A DNA stretch of 64,000 nt from Utricularia gibba (taxonomy: Eukaryota > Streptophyta > Magnoliopsida > Lamiales > Lentibulariaceae): NCBI GenBank assembly GCA_002189035.1, contig CM007989.1, forward strand, positions 1,798,001 to 1,862,000, read 5' to 3'. The position numbers and the translations under genes were made by a program. The notes under the pieces were generated by a model. It was not told where the DNA came from, ran no database searches, and saw only the letters and a program-made list of their open reading frames with translations. Positions 36,672-47,714 of the stretch are shown here, one piece after another (positions within the stretch are counted from its first letter, which is position 1; every line of letters starts with the position of its first letter).

Positions 36672-37898
36672 ATGTCGTTCTCCAAGCATCACCGCCACCT
36701 GCTACTGGCCGTCGCGTTTGTTGTCTCACTTGCGTCCTTGAGTGTATCTGATGCTCAGGGCGGCCTTCGCCTTGACTACTACGCTGCCACTTGTCCTTCT
36801 GTTGAAGCCATCGTGAAGCATGAAACTTCTGTCATCATCTCCAGAGCCCCTTCCCTCGCTGCCGCCCTTCTCAGGCTCCATTTCCACGACTGTTTCGTCC
36901 GGGTACCGTTTTCGTTAGAATGTGCAGGAGTCGGGATTAGGAAAACAGGTTCTTGGGTTTACAACAGCTTGTTGAAATGGTTTACAGGGGTGTGATGGGT
37001 CCATCTTGCTGAACTCGACCAACGGCAACACGGCGGAGAGGGACTCGCCGCCCAACTTTACGGTCAGAGGTTACGGATCCATCGACAGGGTCAAAGCTGC
37101 CGTGGAGGAAACCTGCCCCGGCGTCGTCTCCTGCGCCGATATCGTGGCTCTGGTGGCTCGCGACGCTATCTCTCTTGTGAGTAATGCACCATTTTTTTTC
37201 CCAGATCAGCCATTGAGCTGCATACTGACGATGTCTGCACTATGTTAGCTGAATGGCCCATATTGGCCTGTGGCTCTGGGAAGAAAAGACGGCAGAATTT
37301 CCATTCGATCGGAAGCACTGACGAATATTCCACCGCCGACTTCCAATATCTCGGCCCTCAAGGCTTCCTTCGCTGCCAAGGGGCTCGATGCCAAAGACCT
37401 CGTAGTTCTCTCAGGTAATGTACTGTTTACAAAGGTACTTTAGTTTTGTGCTTCTTAGTACTTGACGGGGTTGATGGGCCTACAGGGAGCCACACGATCG
37501 GAGTTTCTCACTGCTCCAGCTTCTCCGCGCGTCTGTACAACTTCTCCGGCACGGGGGCGCCGGAACCGGCACTGGACTCCGAGTACGTACCACGTCTGAA
37601 AAGCAGGTGCTCCCCTACAGACAACACCACGCTTGTCGAGATGGACCCTGGAAGCGTTCTGACATACGACACTCATTACTACACGAATGTGGCGAAACGA
37701 CGTGGCCTCTTCACGTCGGACTCGTCTCTTCTGGCGGACCCGGAGACCGGAGCTTACGTCCGGGAGCAGGCCGTGGCCGCCTCCCCCTTCGTTTTCTTTC
37801 AGGACTTTGCAAATTCTATGGTGAAAATGGCGAGCATCGGCGTTCTCACCGGAGATCAGGGCGAGATCAGGAAGCACTGTGCTTTTGTTAACTCATGA
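36672..37898 (+). CDS. Class III secretory peroxidase
   Basis: Haem peroxidase of the cell wall/apoplast, oxidising phenolics with H2O2. Exons 36672-36902, 36988-37176, 37249-37414 and 37486-37898 give 332 aa in phase, the usual four-exon structure. A signal peptide (HLLLAVAFVVSLASLSVSDA) precedes the mature start GGLRLDYYAATCPSVEAIV. The distal haem site is RLHFHDCFVRGCDGSILL, with catalytic Arg and His. Further motifs: ERDSPPNFTVRGYGSIDRVK, CPGVVSCADIVALVARDA, ALGRKDGRIS, and the proximal haem ligand in DLVVLSGSHTIGVSHCSSF. The second calcium site and C-terminus (DPGSVLTYDTHYYTNVAKRR, DFANSMVKMASIGVLTG) are intact. The start follows the TATA box at 36627. The gene is convergent with RHIP1. 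Confidence 0.95.
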
Positions 37899-38168
37899 TT
37901 CATCATCCATCCTTTCCTGTGTTTCAAAATGTCTTATTGTAATGCTCCGCCACCAATAATGGCACTTCACCTTTGCCTGGATTCAGTGTTGAAGATGAAT
38001 GTGCGTCTTGCATATGTAATTGTATTTGCAGTTGCAGTTGCAAATATGACATATTGTTTCGTTTATTGCTCCTGGTTGACTGGAAAGCTCCCTCCCCTGC
38101 TGAGCAAGACGCATATTTGGCAAATTGATGAGCAGCGACATTACCCTTGTCTGCAACTTGGGTAAGAA
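37899..38168. other. Shared 3' region of convergent peroxidase and RHIP1 genes
   Basis: Only 270 bases separate two opposing stop codons, so 3' UTRs probably abut or overlap. No gene is visible. Confidence 0.55.
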
Positions 38169-40836
38169 TCACACGGGGACACCCAATTCTGAAATCTTCA
38201 AGAGTCTCTTGTCCATGGCCAACCTTTGTTGCCGTAGCTGTGATGTCATGGAAGCCACCTTGTGCAACATAGTACAAAAGTGAGGCGGTGAAGGAGACAT
38301 CACTGAAACGAGTTCGAAAGATGGACTTACTTCGGCGCGTAGCCTGATCGCCTCCCTGCCAGGAGTATTTCTCAGAAGGCTCATCAAATCTGCGCGCATC
38401 AGATACAAGGAACGAAAACATGGTTTCAGAGCGTTTCAACATCTAGAATGCTCAACATGGTAAAGTTCAGATTCCAGTAAGCGCCACATTTCCCAATAAA
38501 ACTAGAAATTGCATTCTGATTAAGGACATAACCAGCATTAATATCACACGAGAAGATGGAAAATATGGCTATCATTCATTGCGAGATTTTAGCATCTCCA
38601 GTAATACTAAAAATATTGTGCCAACAACTTCACATCAAGGGCCCTACATTGGAAATAGGACATGACTGCATAACAATCAATCAGTTCACATATAATGCAA
38701 TTCCCCAAAACTAATTCACCATAAAATGATCTCACTTATAGGCATGCTATAGCCAGAGTAACAGAGTCAGTCTTATCAGTTTCCACATATCACGGTGATA
38801 AACAACATGGCTCTTTAACAGCAAATAAAGGGTTCATCTATATTCACAATAAACCTTAAAAAGATATCGGTTAGTGTTAACACTAAATATACAAAACAAA
38901 AACCTTGAAAGCAAGTGCAAGAAAGGTTATCAGCATACTTGCAGCTTCAGCTTCTGTCTTGTAAATGGATTTTAACTGGCTTCGGATCTGAGTTCCAGCA
39001 TTCCTACATGCCAATACATGAATGAGCCCCCAAAACAGAAAATAGTTACTCACACAGTACTATATGCATTACTTCACGTTTTGGTATCCATGCTTCATGT
39101 CCTTTTCAGCAAGCACTGATCTTTCAAGCAGTTTAATACTCTCTTTTTCATCATGTCCACTGATAAGTTTAGTCCCTGAACATTTTTTTCAGCCCGAACA
39201 AATCGAGACTGCAATCACAAAAACGTTGAACTGGTTAGCACTATGCAAAGGGACTGAGGTAATCCAAGATTATCCCGATTTCATTTCATTTATTTTTAGC
39301 AATACTCGGTATAGAAGGCGGTGTACCTCCTCACTCTGAAGTCGATGCAATGTTTGTCGGAGCAAGAACCTTCTAGGTCCTAAAAAAGCAATTGCAGCGG
39401 ATAAATGAGGTGAAAAGGAGGACAAAATCAATCAATGGTACCGACAATAATAGCATTGCTGAAGGACAGGAAAAAAGAAGAATAAGTTTGGGGCAGCCTT
39501 CATATATATAATGAACTTGATGGGAGAATGCGATAGAATGGCCTATGTCTGAAATGCAAAAATCCTTATATTTTAGTCGACTCTTCTGTACCAGTGGAAG
39601 TGGAATAAATTTTGCAATAATTATCACATTACACGTTTCAGTTTTCAGTCTATCTTCTTACCATCATGACGAACGACCATAACAACAATCATTACTCACC
39701 TCACATCGCCACAAGAATATATAACAGCTGTGATGTTAATAAGGGCCTACTGGAATCACTAATAGGACCAAATGTCACACAAGTGAATGGCATTTAACAT
39801 GTGAAAAATTCATGATATCAAGGACCGATCATGTGCCAATTGTTGGGTACCAAAAAAAAAAAAATCAGTTTTTACATCATCGGGTGAATTAGTTGTTCAT
39901 CATAAGCTTCTACATGATTCAAAAAACAATTTTGGCTGTAGATTGATCTTTAGTGACTTGAGATGCACAAGTTTTACATTCATCAATGAGGACCTTAGCT
40001 ATGATGATGAGATGTATACTGTCTGTCATAGGTGTATTATATTCGATGTCAATATCAATTGAGTAGAGCTTAAAATGACAATAAATAGCTTTTAAGGAAA
40101 AAAGGAACATGAAAACAAACCCGAGGCTGGTATAATACTGTCACATCAAATATGTCACAACAAGATAAGCCCCAAAATCAAATAATACCATTCGAGAGTG
40201 AAGCGGAGTAAATCAGCATTTTGACAAGAGAATGAGCAATACCACGCATGAGAAGGATTCCAGCGAGAGCAACTCCTCCCCAACAGCTGGATTTTGTTTT
40301 AGTATCACCAACCCATCTACAGAAATGATAAAAAAAAATGAAACTGCCAGATAGAGAAATTCAGAGGGGAAGGCATATTGAAACCTAACATACTGATAAA
40401 AAAAAAAAAAAAAAACTTAACACATCTTTATGAAAATACGTAGTAAGGATGGGGAGAATCATGTTCACATTTTAAATGAAACATTGGAAAAATCAAGTAG
40501 AAAGAAAAGGTTAAATTCATGATAAGTGAAGGTACCTTTGAGTTTGTTGAAAAATTCCCCTTCGTAATATCTATACCCAGACCCAATCTGCGGAACAAGT
40601 TCCTTCAACGAACCCAATCAATGTCAATAGAAGGAGTGAAGCGTTAAAAACAAATAAGAAAACACGAAAGAGAGGAATATCACCTGGAATGACTGCAGAA
40701 GAGTAGACGATGACTGACGGAGCGATTGGGCGGAGAGAATCGCCGAATCGGCCGATTCCGCTACGCGCTCATGCCACATCTTTACAGGTGCCGGTGCCGG
40801 TGCCGGCGCCGGCGGTGGTGCAGCTTCCTCTCCCAT
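38169..40836 (-). CDS. RHIP1: RGS1-HXK1-interacting protein 1, two frameshifts
   Basis: Plant protein reported to bind RGS1 and hexokinase 1 in glucose signalling; its biochemical role is unclear. Exons on the minus strand: 40684-40836, 40536-40587, 40243-40316, 39327-39379, 39073-39208, 38939-39003, 38331-38389 and 38169-38258. The match to the family rests on [99 protein letters not shown] and the C-terminal KISELGVPV. Segment [11 protein letters not shown] is a probable membrane or hydrophobic patch. Two exons are each one base short: exon 40243-40316 at the C4 run 40278-40281, and exon 39073-39208 at the T5 run 39144-39148 (the reading moves from MMKK to ESIKLLERS). Elsewhere the phases agree. 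Confidence 0.9.
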
Positions 40837-41483
40837 TTCTCAGTTAACTCCAAATGGCGCATTCGAAGTATTTATTCCTTTTTAGTAAGGTAGACGTAGG
40901 GCTCAGCTGCTAATTCGGGAAAAAAGAAATTAGAATTAGGGAATATTGTTTATGAAGTTACCTTCGATATAAACCATAATTTGAGATTAATTCATAAAAA
41001 TACATTTTAGATGAATTTAAATACATTAAATATATTTCTTATTTTGCTATCAATAAATATATAAAATGATTAAATTTATTTAAAATTAGTTTTTTTAAAT
41101 AAAGTGACCTATGTTTTTAATTGACCTAAAATTGGTTTAGAATTTCATTGAATCGATTGTATCATTGCTCTTGACTTTTAAATATAATGAAAAAGAGGCA
41201 TTCCAAAGTCGCTAGATTGTTATTTTTTTTTTCTACTTGTTGTTCGTGTAGAATAAGAGTAGTAATGATAAAAGAAGGTGGAGGCCGATCGGCATCATCC
41301 CGGTGAGTGAGGAAGATCGGCTTTGCCTCTTGGGGCGGTCTGCTCCGTCCGGTCGGCCGGGATCCTTCCTCCCTGAGATCATGGAAACCCGGGTCGGAAT
41401 GGGGGGTTAATACCACATCAGCTACTCATCACAGAGCATGCATTGCGTACCTTTCCCTGTTGAAGGGGAGAATGCCGGAGTGA
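40837..41483. other. Spacer between USP 3' end and RHIP1 start
   Basis: AT-rich DNA (about 40920-41160) and then a GC-richer tract to 41480 that probably belongs to the 3' UTR of the USP gene. No gene is seen. Confidence 0.45.
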
Positions 41484-42169
41484 TCATAGATCCTCCTGAT
41501 TGTAGCGGACGACGACGACGGGGCAGGCGCAGTGCTGGACGCAGTAATCACTCACGCTGCCAAGTTTGCCGTTCTTGGTGGTTCGGCGGTTGGCTCCGGT
41601 GCCTCGGCTCCCCATGATGACGGCGCCCAACCCCAGTCTCTCCACCTCCAAGCACAGCCTCTCCTTCATGTCGTGATCCTTCACAATGTGGATCTTCACC
41701 GGGATATGGGACTCCGTCAGCGGCGCCGCCATGTGATTTGCTTTCGCTACCGTGAAATTGTCGTACTCCTCTTCCATCTCCTCCAACGAGATACAAGTCG
41801 TGGTCATGGTCGTGCTCTCGGCGGAGCCTCCCGCCGCAGTTGGCGTTGTTGTCGTGGCCGTGGTTGTGGTTGGGGTGGAGGAGCCCCAGTCGGCGCCGTA
41901 CAGGATGGACGTGGAGCGCACGTGAAGCAGGTCACGTGGTCGCCGGATCGGAGGTAGTTATCGATGGCCCATTTGACCGCGTAGGCGCTCTCGTCGCTGA
42001 GATCCACCGCGATCCCGATTCGGCGCACCGACGGCGATCGATCGCGGTCTCGGTCTCTTGGGGAGGCCTGGGGCAGGGGGAACCGTGGAGAGGAAGCGCG
42101 GATCTGGACGCGCCTGAGGACGGGATCCGCAGTGGCTTTAGGGGAAGAAGAGGAAGCGGAGGAAGCCAT
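41484..42169 (-). CDS. Universal stress protein, PHOS32-like, one frameshift
   Basis: USP-domain protein related to the phosphoprotein PHOS32, linked to stress and defence signalling. A single-exon reading starts at 42169 (MASSASSSSPKATADPVLRR). The USP fold begins with RRIGIAVDLSDESAYAVKWA. The middle is STSILYGADWGSS, then a low-complexity Thr/Ala linker, then VKIHIVKDHDMKERLCLEVE, LGLGAVIMGSRGTGA with the ATP-binding GxxGxG-like region, and the C-terminal LGSVSDYCVQHCACPVVVVR. The frame is lost once at about 41917-41930: the upstream frame runs through GDHVTCFT, the downstream one resumes with HVRSTSILYG. The reading is 686 nt where 687 is needed. Everything else is conserved. Confidence 0.9.
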
Positions 42170-42710
42170 GGGAATAACCGAAGAAATTACAAGTCAGGAA
42201 GAAGGAAAGTAGGAAACTATTTTGCAGTAAGTACAAAAAATGGAAGGGTAACAGATCCAGGCGAAGAAGAAGGTGAGCCTTTCCACTCTCCTCCTCAACT
42301 GCCTCCATTTTGTTACCTTATTCGGTTATATTATTTCCTTCATTTTTTAAATTGGTCAAAGCTGAACATTAATTTTTCGTATTAATTAAATTATTATTAT
42401 TTACTGACTAAATATAAATTTATGTCACACGAATGAATCAGGCCGTTTTAAAATTTGTATTCTTATAATTTAAAAAAAATTAAATTTAAATAATTGTTTT
42501 TATTTTTTTATGTATTATTATAATTGATTGAATACAATTTAATTTTTTAAATAATTATAAATTGAATACATTTTTACGATAAATTGAGTCCATTTTAGGG
42601 TATTCATGTAACGCAAATAAAAGAAGATCGAATTGTTGTCCAACTTAACCCGCTCCCTCAAAATAGCAATTGGCGGGAGACACACACCCGAGCAGTTCTT
42701 GCAGGAGTCG
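42170..42710. other. Intergenic region between divergent USP and exonuclease genes
   Basis: About 540 bases: 5' leader of the USP gene, then AT-rich DNA (42340-42600) and the start of the next gene. It must contain both promoters. No gene is seen. Confidence 0.5.
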
Positions 42711-44771
42711 ATGGGAAGACGAATCCCTAGGCCAGATTTGGGAACGGATTGGAATTTTTCATTCACCAATCAAGACCTCGAAGCCATTGACGCCGCAGTT
42801 TCTTCCTTCACTAGGAGTCGTTCTTCTTTGAAGCGTCACGCGCCGCTCCATTCTTCTCCTGAGAATGACGCCCAAGTTGACCTCCCTCCTAAGACACGCC
42901 GCCGACTTCCGGAGTCTTTCGTCGTTTCTCACCAACAACAAGGTATTCTGGGTTGCCTTTGTCTCCTTTATTCTTTATTTACTTCTGAAGAGAAGAGCGG
43001 ATAGATTTGTTGGTCATCTTACGTTTTCACATGATTTAGATAAAAATCATGGGTTCATTACAAAATAGAAGCCAGCATTGTCCGGGAGAGTATGAGCGGA
43101 TAAAAGAACCAAGGACAAAGCGTAATGCGTCCTGGATGAGAGTTGAGTCATATTAGACTAATGGGAATGTTAGATTTGAGATTTGATTTATCCTCGTTTT
43201 TTTTCTGTTAAGAATAAAGGTAAATGATGCGAATTTTCTTTCTCAGAAGTAACATTTGAGGGTCGCATTGTGTATGGAAGGACCGTGGAGGACGTTGAAA
43301 AGGCAGCCCTTGAGCTTTTAAATTTTGCACGAGTTAAGAAGAGTGATGATGGCATGTGCGTTCTTGGCCTTGATATCGAGTGGAGGCCCAGTTTTAGAAA
43401 AGGTATATTCTTTCCAATGCTCTCTTGGTAGTACTAGCCATTACGGTAGCCCTTACATCTTGTGAATTGTTTAAGTGTCTTGGTCCTAGGATTTCATATT
43501 GGAAACCATTAGGAATGGTTATATCATGGTGGATTGCTAGTTTTTTATAATTGTATCCGTACATCGGCGTATTGGAGGGTTAGTTGTTTTAGATTTTCCA
43601 GTAAACCAGTTGATGGACTCTTTTGTTTGATGTTCTTGTGTGATTTCATGTTTCACTACTCATTGGCATTCGTGAAATTTTGAAGGTGTTTCTCCTGGGA
43701 AGGTTGCAGTGATGCAGATTTGTGGAGACAATAGTTGTTGCTATGTTTTGCACATTTTTCATACTCGGATTCCAGAAAATTTGAAAATACTTCTTGAGGA
43801 CCACACTGTGGTGAAGGTGGCAACAGATTCCCTTGGGTCTTGATTATGTTTTTTCTGTTTTATTTGGTAAATCGTATCATGATCTTGAACATTACGTCAC
43901 CACTTTACAGGTGGGTGCATGTATTGCCGGTGATGCTGCCAAGATGAAGGTAGACCATAACGTGACTATTAATAATTTGAGGGATCTTTCTGAGCTGGCT
44001 AATCAAAAGCTTGCATTAGGGCCAAGAAAGTGGGGTCTATCTGCTTTAGCCGAAGTGCTAATTTCTAGAGTGGTACTTTCGTTTTCACAACTCTTCTCCG
44101 TTTTTACAGTTTCATGTCCATCTTGTTTGTTTCGTAGCAAGAATCCTGGAATTCCTCTACGAACTCAAAGTGTTTTCATTTGAATGATGTAGTTACCAAA
44201 ACCTAAGCGACTCAGATTAGGAAATTGGGAAGCTAAACTTCTCTCGAATGATCAGTTGAGATATGCAGCAACGGATGCGTATGTGTCTTGGTACTTGCAT
44301 ACGGTAAACAGTCAATCTTCTACGTCCTCTGCCTTTTCTTTTTTCCATCAACTCATCTTCGTGTGGTCTTAACCACAGATACTGGTAAACATCGAAGATT
44401 CTGCAGGTGACCAAAGTACAAACTCCCCGGAGAAACTTGATGGGAATGAACCATGTACATGCTGGGTTGACTTCAGGTGATACCTTCACCGTGTCATCGT
44501 ATTCCTACCTCATGTCGTGCCTCTTGTAACACTATTTAAATTATCATCTCCATAGACCCTCATCACTTACTCTCACCCCATTGATGAAATCTTGAAATTT
44601 ATTCTGTTGATTTGCATACTTTGAATGTGGGAAGCAGACATAAAATGATCCAAAAGCCAATATTTTCAATCCCCTCTTTCTGTTTTTTCTCTGGATCCTG
44701 CATGCTTGATTCTACACAGGTGGAAAATCCTTCTCCCAGATGCGGTACTACAGGAGAAGAAACAGGCGTAA
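42711..44771 (+). CDS. Werner syndrome-like 3'-5' exonuclease
   Basis: DEDDy 3'-5' exonuclease of DNA ends, like Arabidopsis WEX. Exons 42711-42942, 43247-43402, 43686-43816, 43911-44072, 44193-44303, 44379-44476 and 44720-44771 give about 313 aa in phase. The exonuclease motifs are LGLDIEWRPSF (Exo I, Asp and Glu), NNLRDLSELANQKLAL within the middle, and LRYAATDAYVSWYLH (Exo III with Tyr and Asp). A further in-frame ATG at 42633 would add 26 residues; the shorter start fits better with MGRRIPRPDLG. The 3' end is uncertain: the last exon stops after RWKILLPDAVLQEKKQA, but another frame of the same exon is open further, up to a gtgagt donor near 44833, and reads like coding sequence (see findings). 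Confidence 0.85.
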
Positions 44772-45194
44772 TGCAAAGATTCTAATCAACACTGCTTCAT
44801 TCATCAAGGAGCTTCAGCGGGCTGTGTGCACGGTGAGTATATGACACTGAAGTAAAATCCTGCTTACTGTGCGTCGCTTTCCTCCTGGTAGCTGTCATGC
44901 TTCTTCTCTTTAATCCTCATTCATTTCTCTTTAAAGGGAAAGGCAGCTTCAGTCGCCCAATCAATGCGAAATGCGTCATGCAAATTAATATGTATGATGC
45001 GAATATTATTTTAAATTAATCAATCTAATAATTTGCCCCTACCCTCTATTTGGAATTGCCTAGATTTGGGGCCTAAACGCAATTATAATTTTTATTAGTG
45101 GGATGGCGGCCTTCAATTCTCGAAGATTAATTAAATTAAAAAAAGAAAAGAAAAAAGGAGCGCGTCGGTCATCAAGGGGAGACTGTGAAGGGAG

Positions 45195-45221
45195 ATGGGG
45201 TTTCAAGTAATAATATTCTGA
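45195..45221 (+). other. Short upstream ORF in the GAUT10 leader
   Basis: An ATG followed by eight codons and a stop (MGFQVIIF) about 160 bases before the GAUT10 start. It would lie in the leader if transcription starts upstream of it, and could lower translation. This is only inference. Confidence 0.3.
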
Positions 45222-45383
45222 AGTGCACGGCCTACACAGAAACCGTTGCTCAGCACACCGACCCACGTCACGGAGCAGGAGCTTTTTTAGATCCAACGAT
45301 TGGAATTGCTCCCGGAGCGGCGGCGGGGGCGGGGGGGATTTGTGGATTTGATCGCGGTTTTTCTGTTCGCGGGATCCAGTTGA

Positions 45384-47386
45384 ATGAGGCGCCGGGGTCC
45401 GGACTTTCGGCGCCAAGTGAGGCGGCGATTTCCGAATGCGTGTTGGTTGGCGTTTGGTGTTTTTGTGATTGTGATTTTCTTCGTATTCTTCTCTGGAGAC
45501 AAGGGAGAAGCGCTTCCGCGACCCGATGTTGTTCAGGTAATGGACGCATTTATGTAGTTTGTTTCCAACAGATGGGGTGCGGCATTTACTGGATTATTGA
45601 ACACTGTTTCCGCCAACTGTGATCTTGCGTTCCTCCATCAGGGGGATGATGTTTCTCTCTTTTATATATTTGAAATGTGGATCGTATCATTCCAAATGGT
45701 GATTTTTGGAGATCATTGTGCGAGTGCGACTTTTGCTTAACAGTTCTGAATGCTTCAAGTTTTCTAAATGGAATGTTCTTTGACCCATTTTTGCTGGACT
45801 GGTTGGATTAGGCAAGTGTTGATACCTGTGCCGTCTTTGCTGTTGTCGTGTCTGTGCTGAATCAGTTAATTTCATTCGCATCTATGCCTTAATTGTCACA
45901 AGTATCATGGATCTCTTGCATCCCTTCTCTACAGAGATACAAAAGGCGTGAGAAGGTTGCTGAAGGTTTTAACGCCACAGAAGAAATGACAAGTCCTAGT
46001 TCTGTTCTGAGGCAACTAAATGACCAAGTTTCTCTAGCAAAGGCGTTTCTTGTTATGGCGAAAGCAAACAATGATCTTCAACTTGCATGGGAGCTTAGTG
46101 CCCAGATTCATGAGTCGCAGATCCTTCTCTCCAAGTCTGCCTTGCGAAGAACTCCTTTGACCACAAGTGAATCAGACAGTGCTATTCGTGACATGGCCAT
46201 TCTACTCCTCCAGGCTCAGCAGCTGCGTTATGATAGTGCTACCATGATCATGAAACTAAAGGCCACAATCCAGGGCCTTGATGAGCAGGTGAACTCTCTG
46301 AAAGAGAAGAGTAACAAGTATGGGCAAATTGCTGCAGAAGAAGTACCGAAAAGTTTGTTCTGTCTCGGTGTTTCATTAACAAGTGAATGGTTCGGGAATT
46401 CAAATTTAGAGAGGAAACTACGGGAGAATCGGCAGAAGGCTCCAATGCTTGAAGATAACAGTCTGTACCATTTTTGTGTCTTCTCCGACAATGTCTTGGC
46501 AGTATCAGTTGTTGTGAACTCTACTGCCTTGAATTCTAGACACCCTGAGATGATCGTTTTCCACATCGTGACGGATGAAGTGAATTACGCAGCTATGTGG
46601 GCATGGTTTACCATGAACAATTTTAAGGGTGTGACCGTTGATATTCAGAAGATAGAAGACTTCAGCTGGCTGAATTCTTCATATGCTCCAGTCCTGAAAC
46701 AGCTTCAAGATTCTGAAACGCAGAGCTACTACTTCTCGAGCACCGGTGGAGATAAAGCAACCCCAATCAAGTACCGGAACCCAAAATACTTATCCATGCT
46801 TAACCACCTAAGATTCTACATCCCTGAAGTTTTTCCTGCCCTGAAGAAGGTGGTGTTTCTGGATGATGATGTCGTGGTGCAGAAGGACCTTTCAGAACTC
46901 TTCACTCTGGACCTGAAGGGTAATGTGAATGGTGCAGTCGAGACATGCATGGAAACATTTCATAGGTACCACAAGTACTTGAACTACTCTCATCCTCTGA
47001 TCCGGGAGCACTTCGACCCTGATGCATGTGGGTGGGCATTTGGCATGAATGTTTTTGATCTAGTCGAGTGGAGGAGAAGAAATGTGACAGGCATCTATCA
47101 TTACTGGCAAGAAAAAAATATTGATAGGACCTTGTGGAAGCTGGGGACTCTACCACCTGGGCTCTTAACCTTCTATGGATTGACTGAGCCATTGGATCCC
47201 TCCTGGCATGTGCTCGGTTTGGGGTACACGATTGTCGATCAACAGCTGATTGAAAAGGGTGCTGTGCTGCACTTTAATGGCAACTCAAAACCATGGTTGA
47301 AGATAGGGCAAGAGAAGTATAAGTCCCTGTGGGACAGGTATGTGCATTATGGGCACCCTTTGATTCAACGGTGCAATGTCCATTAG
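45384..47386 (+). CDS. GAUT10: Galacturonosyltransferase 10-like (GT8)
   Basis: Golgi pectin-biosynthesis enzyme family GT8, likely adding galacturonic acid or related sugar. Two exons, 45384-45536 and 45935-47386, give 534 aa. The start is MRRRGPDFRR followed by a signal anchor (WLAFGVFVIVIFFVFFSG). The stem contains EGFNATEEMTSPSSVLRQLN and a coiled-coil-like stretch. Catalytic features: NSLYHFCVFSDNVLAVSVVV, the metal-binding VVFLDDDVVVQKDLSELF, NVNGAVETCMETFHRYHKYL, CGWAFGMNVFDLVEWRRRN, GIYHYWQEKN, LWKLGTLPPGLLTFYG and VLHFNGNSKPWLKIG. The match to GAUT10 is close along the whole length, with the same exon layout. No break. Confidence 0.95.
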
Positions 47387-47714
47387 GCAGGGCTAGCTTT
47401 TTGTAGCAAAAATTTCCAGATTTGTAATTTATGACATGAGAATAACCAACGAACAAATTGTAGCTTCTCTTTTTACCTTGCCCCAGTGGGAGGGCTACTG
47501 TGAAATTACCATAAAGCCCTCTCCATTACAGTAGATAGGAAGACCACATCAAGTGGTATCATTGTGGTAGGCCTGGAAACAAAAACAAAAGAATGCAGGG
47601 AAAGAAAGCAGCTAATCATTGTGAGCTTGTCTGTTATCTATCGTCCATTTGCGTCCGTCAAATTTTCTAGTGGTTCACTTGGTTGCCTGATCATCCCATC
47701 CTTGGAGGAGAAAC

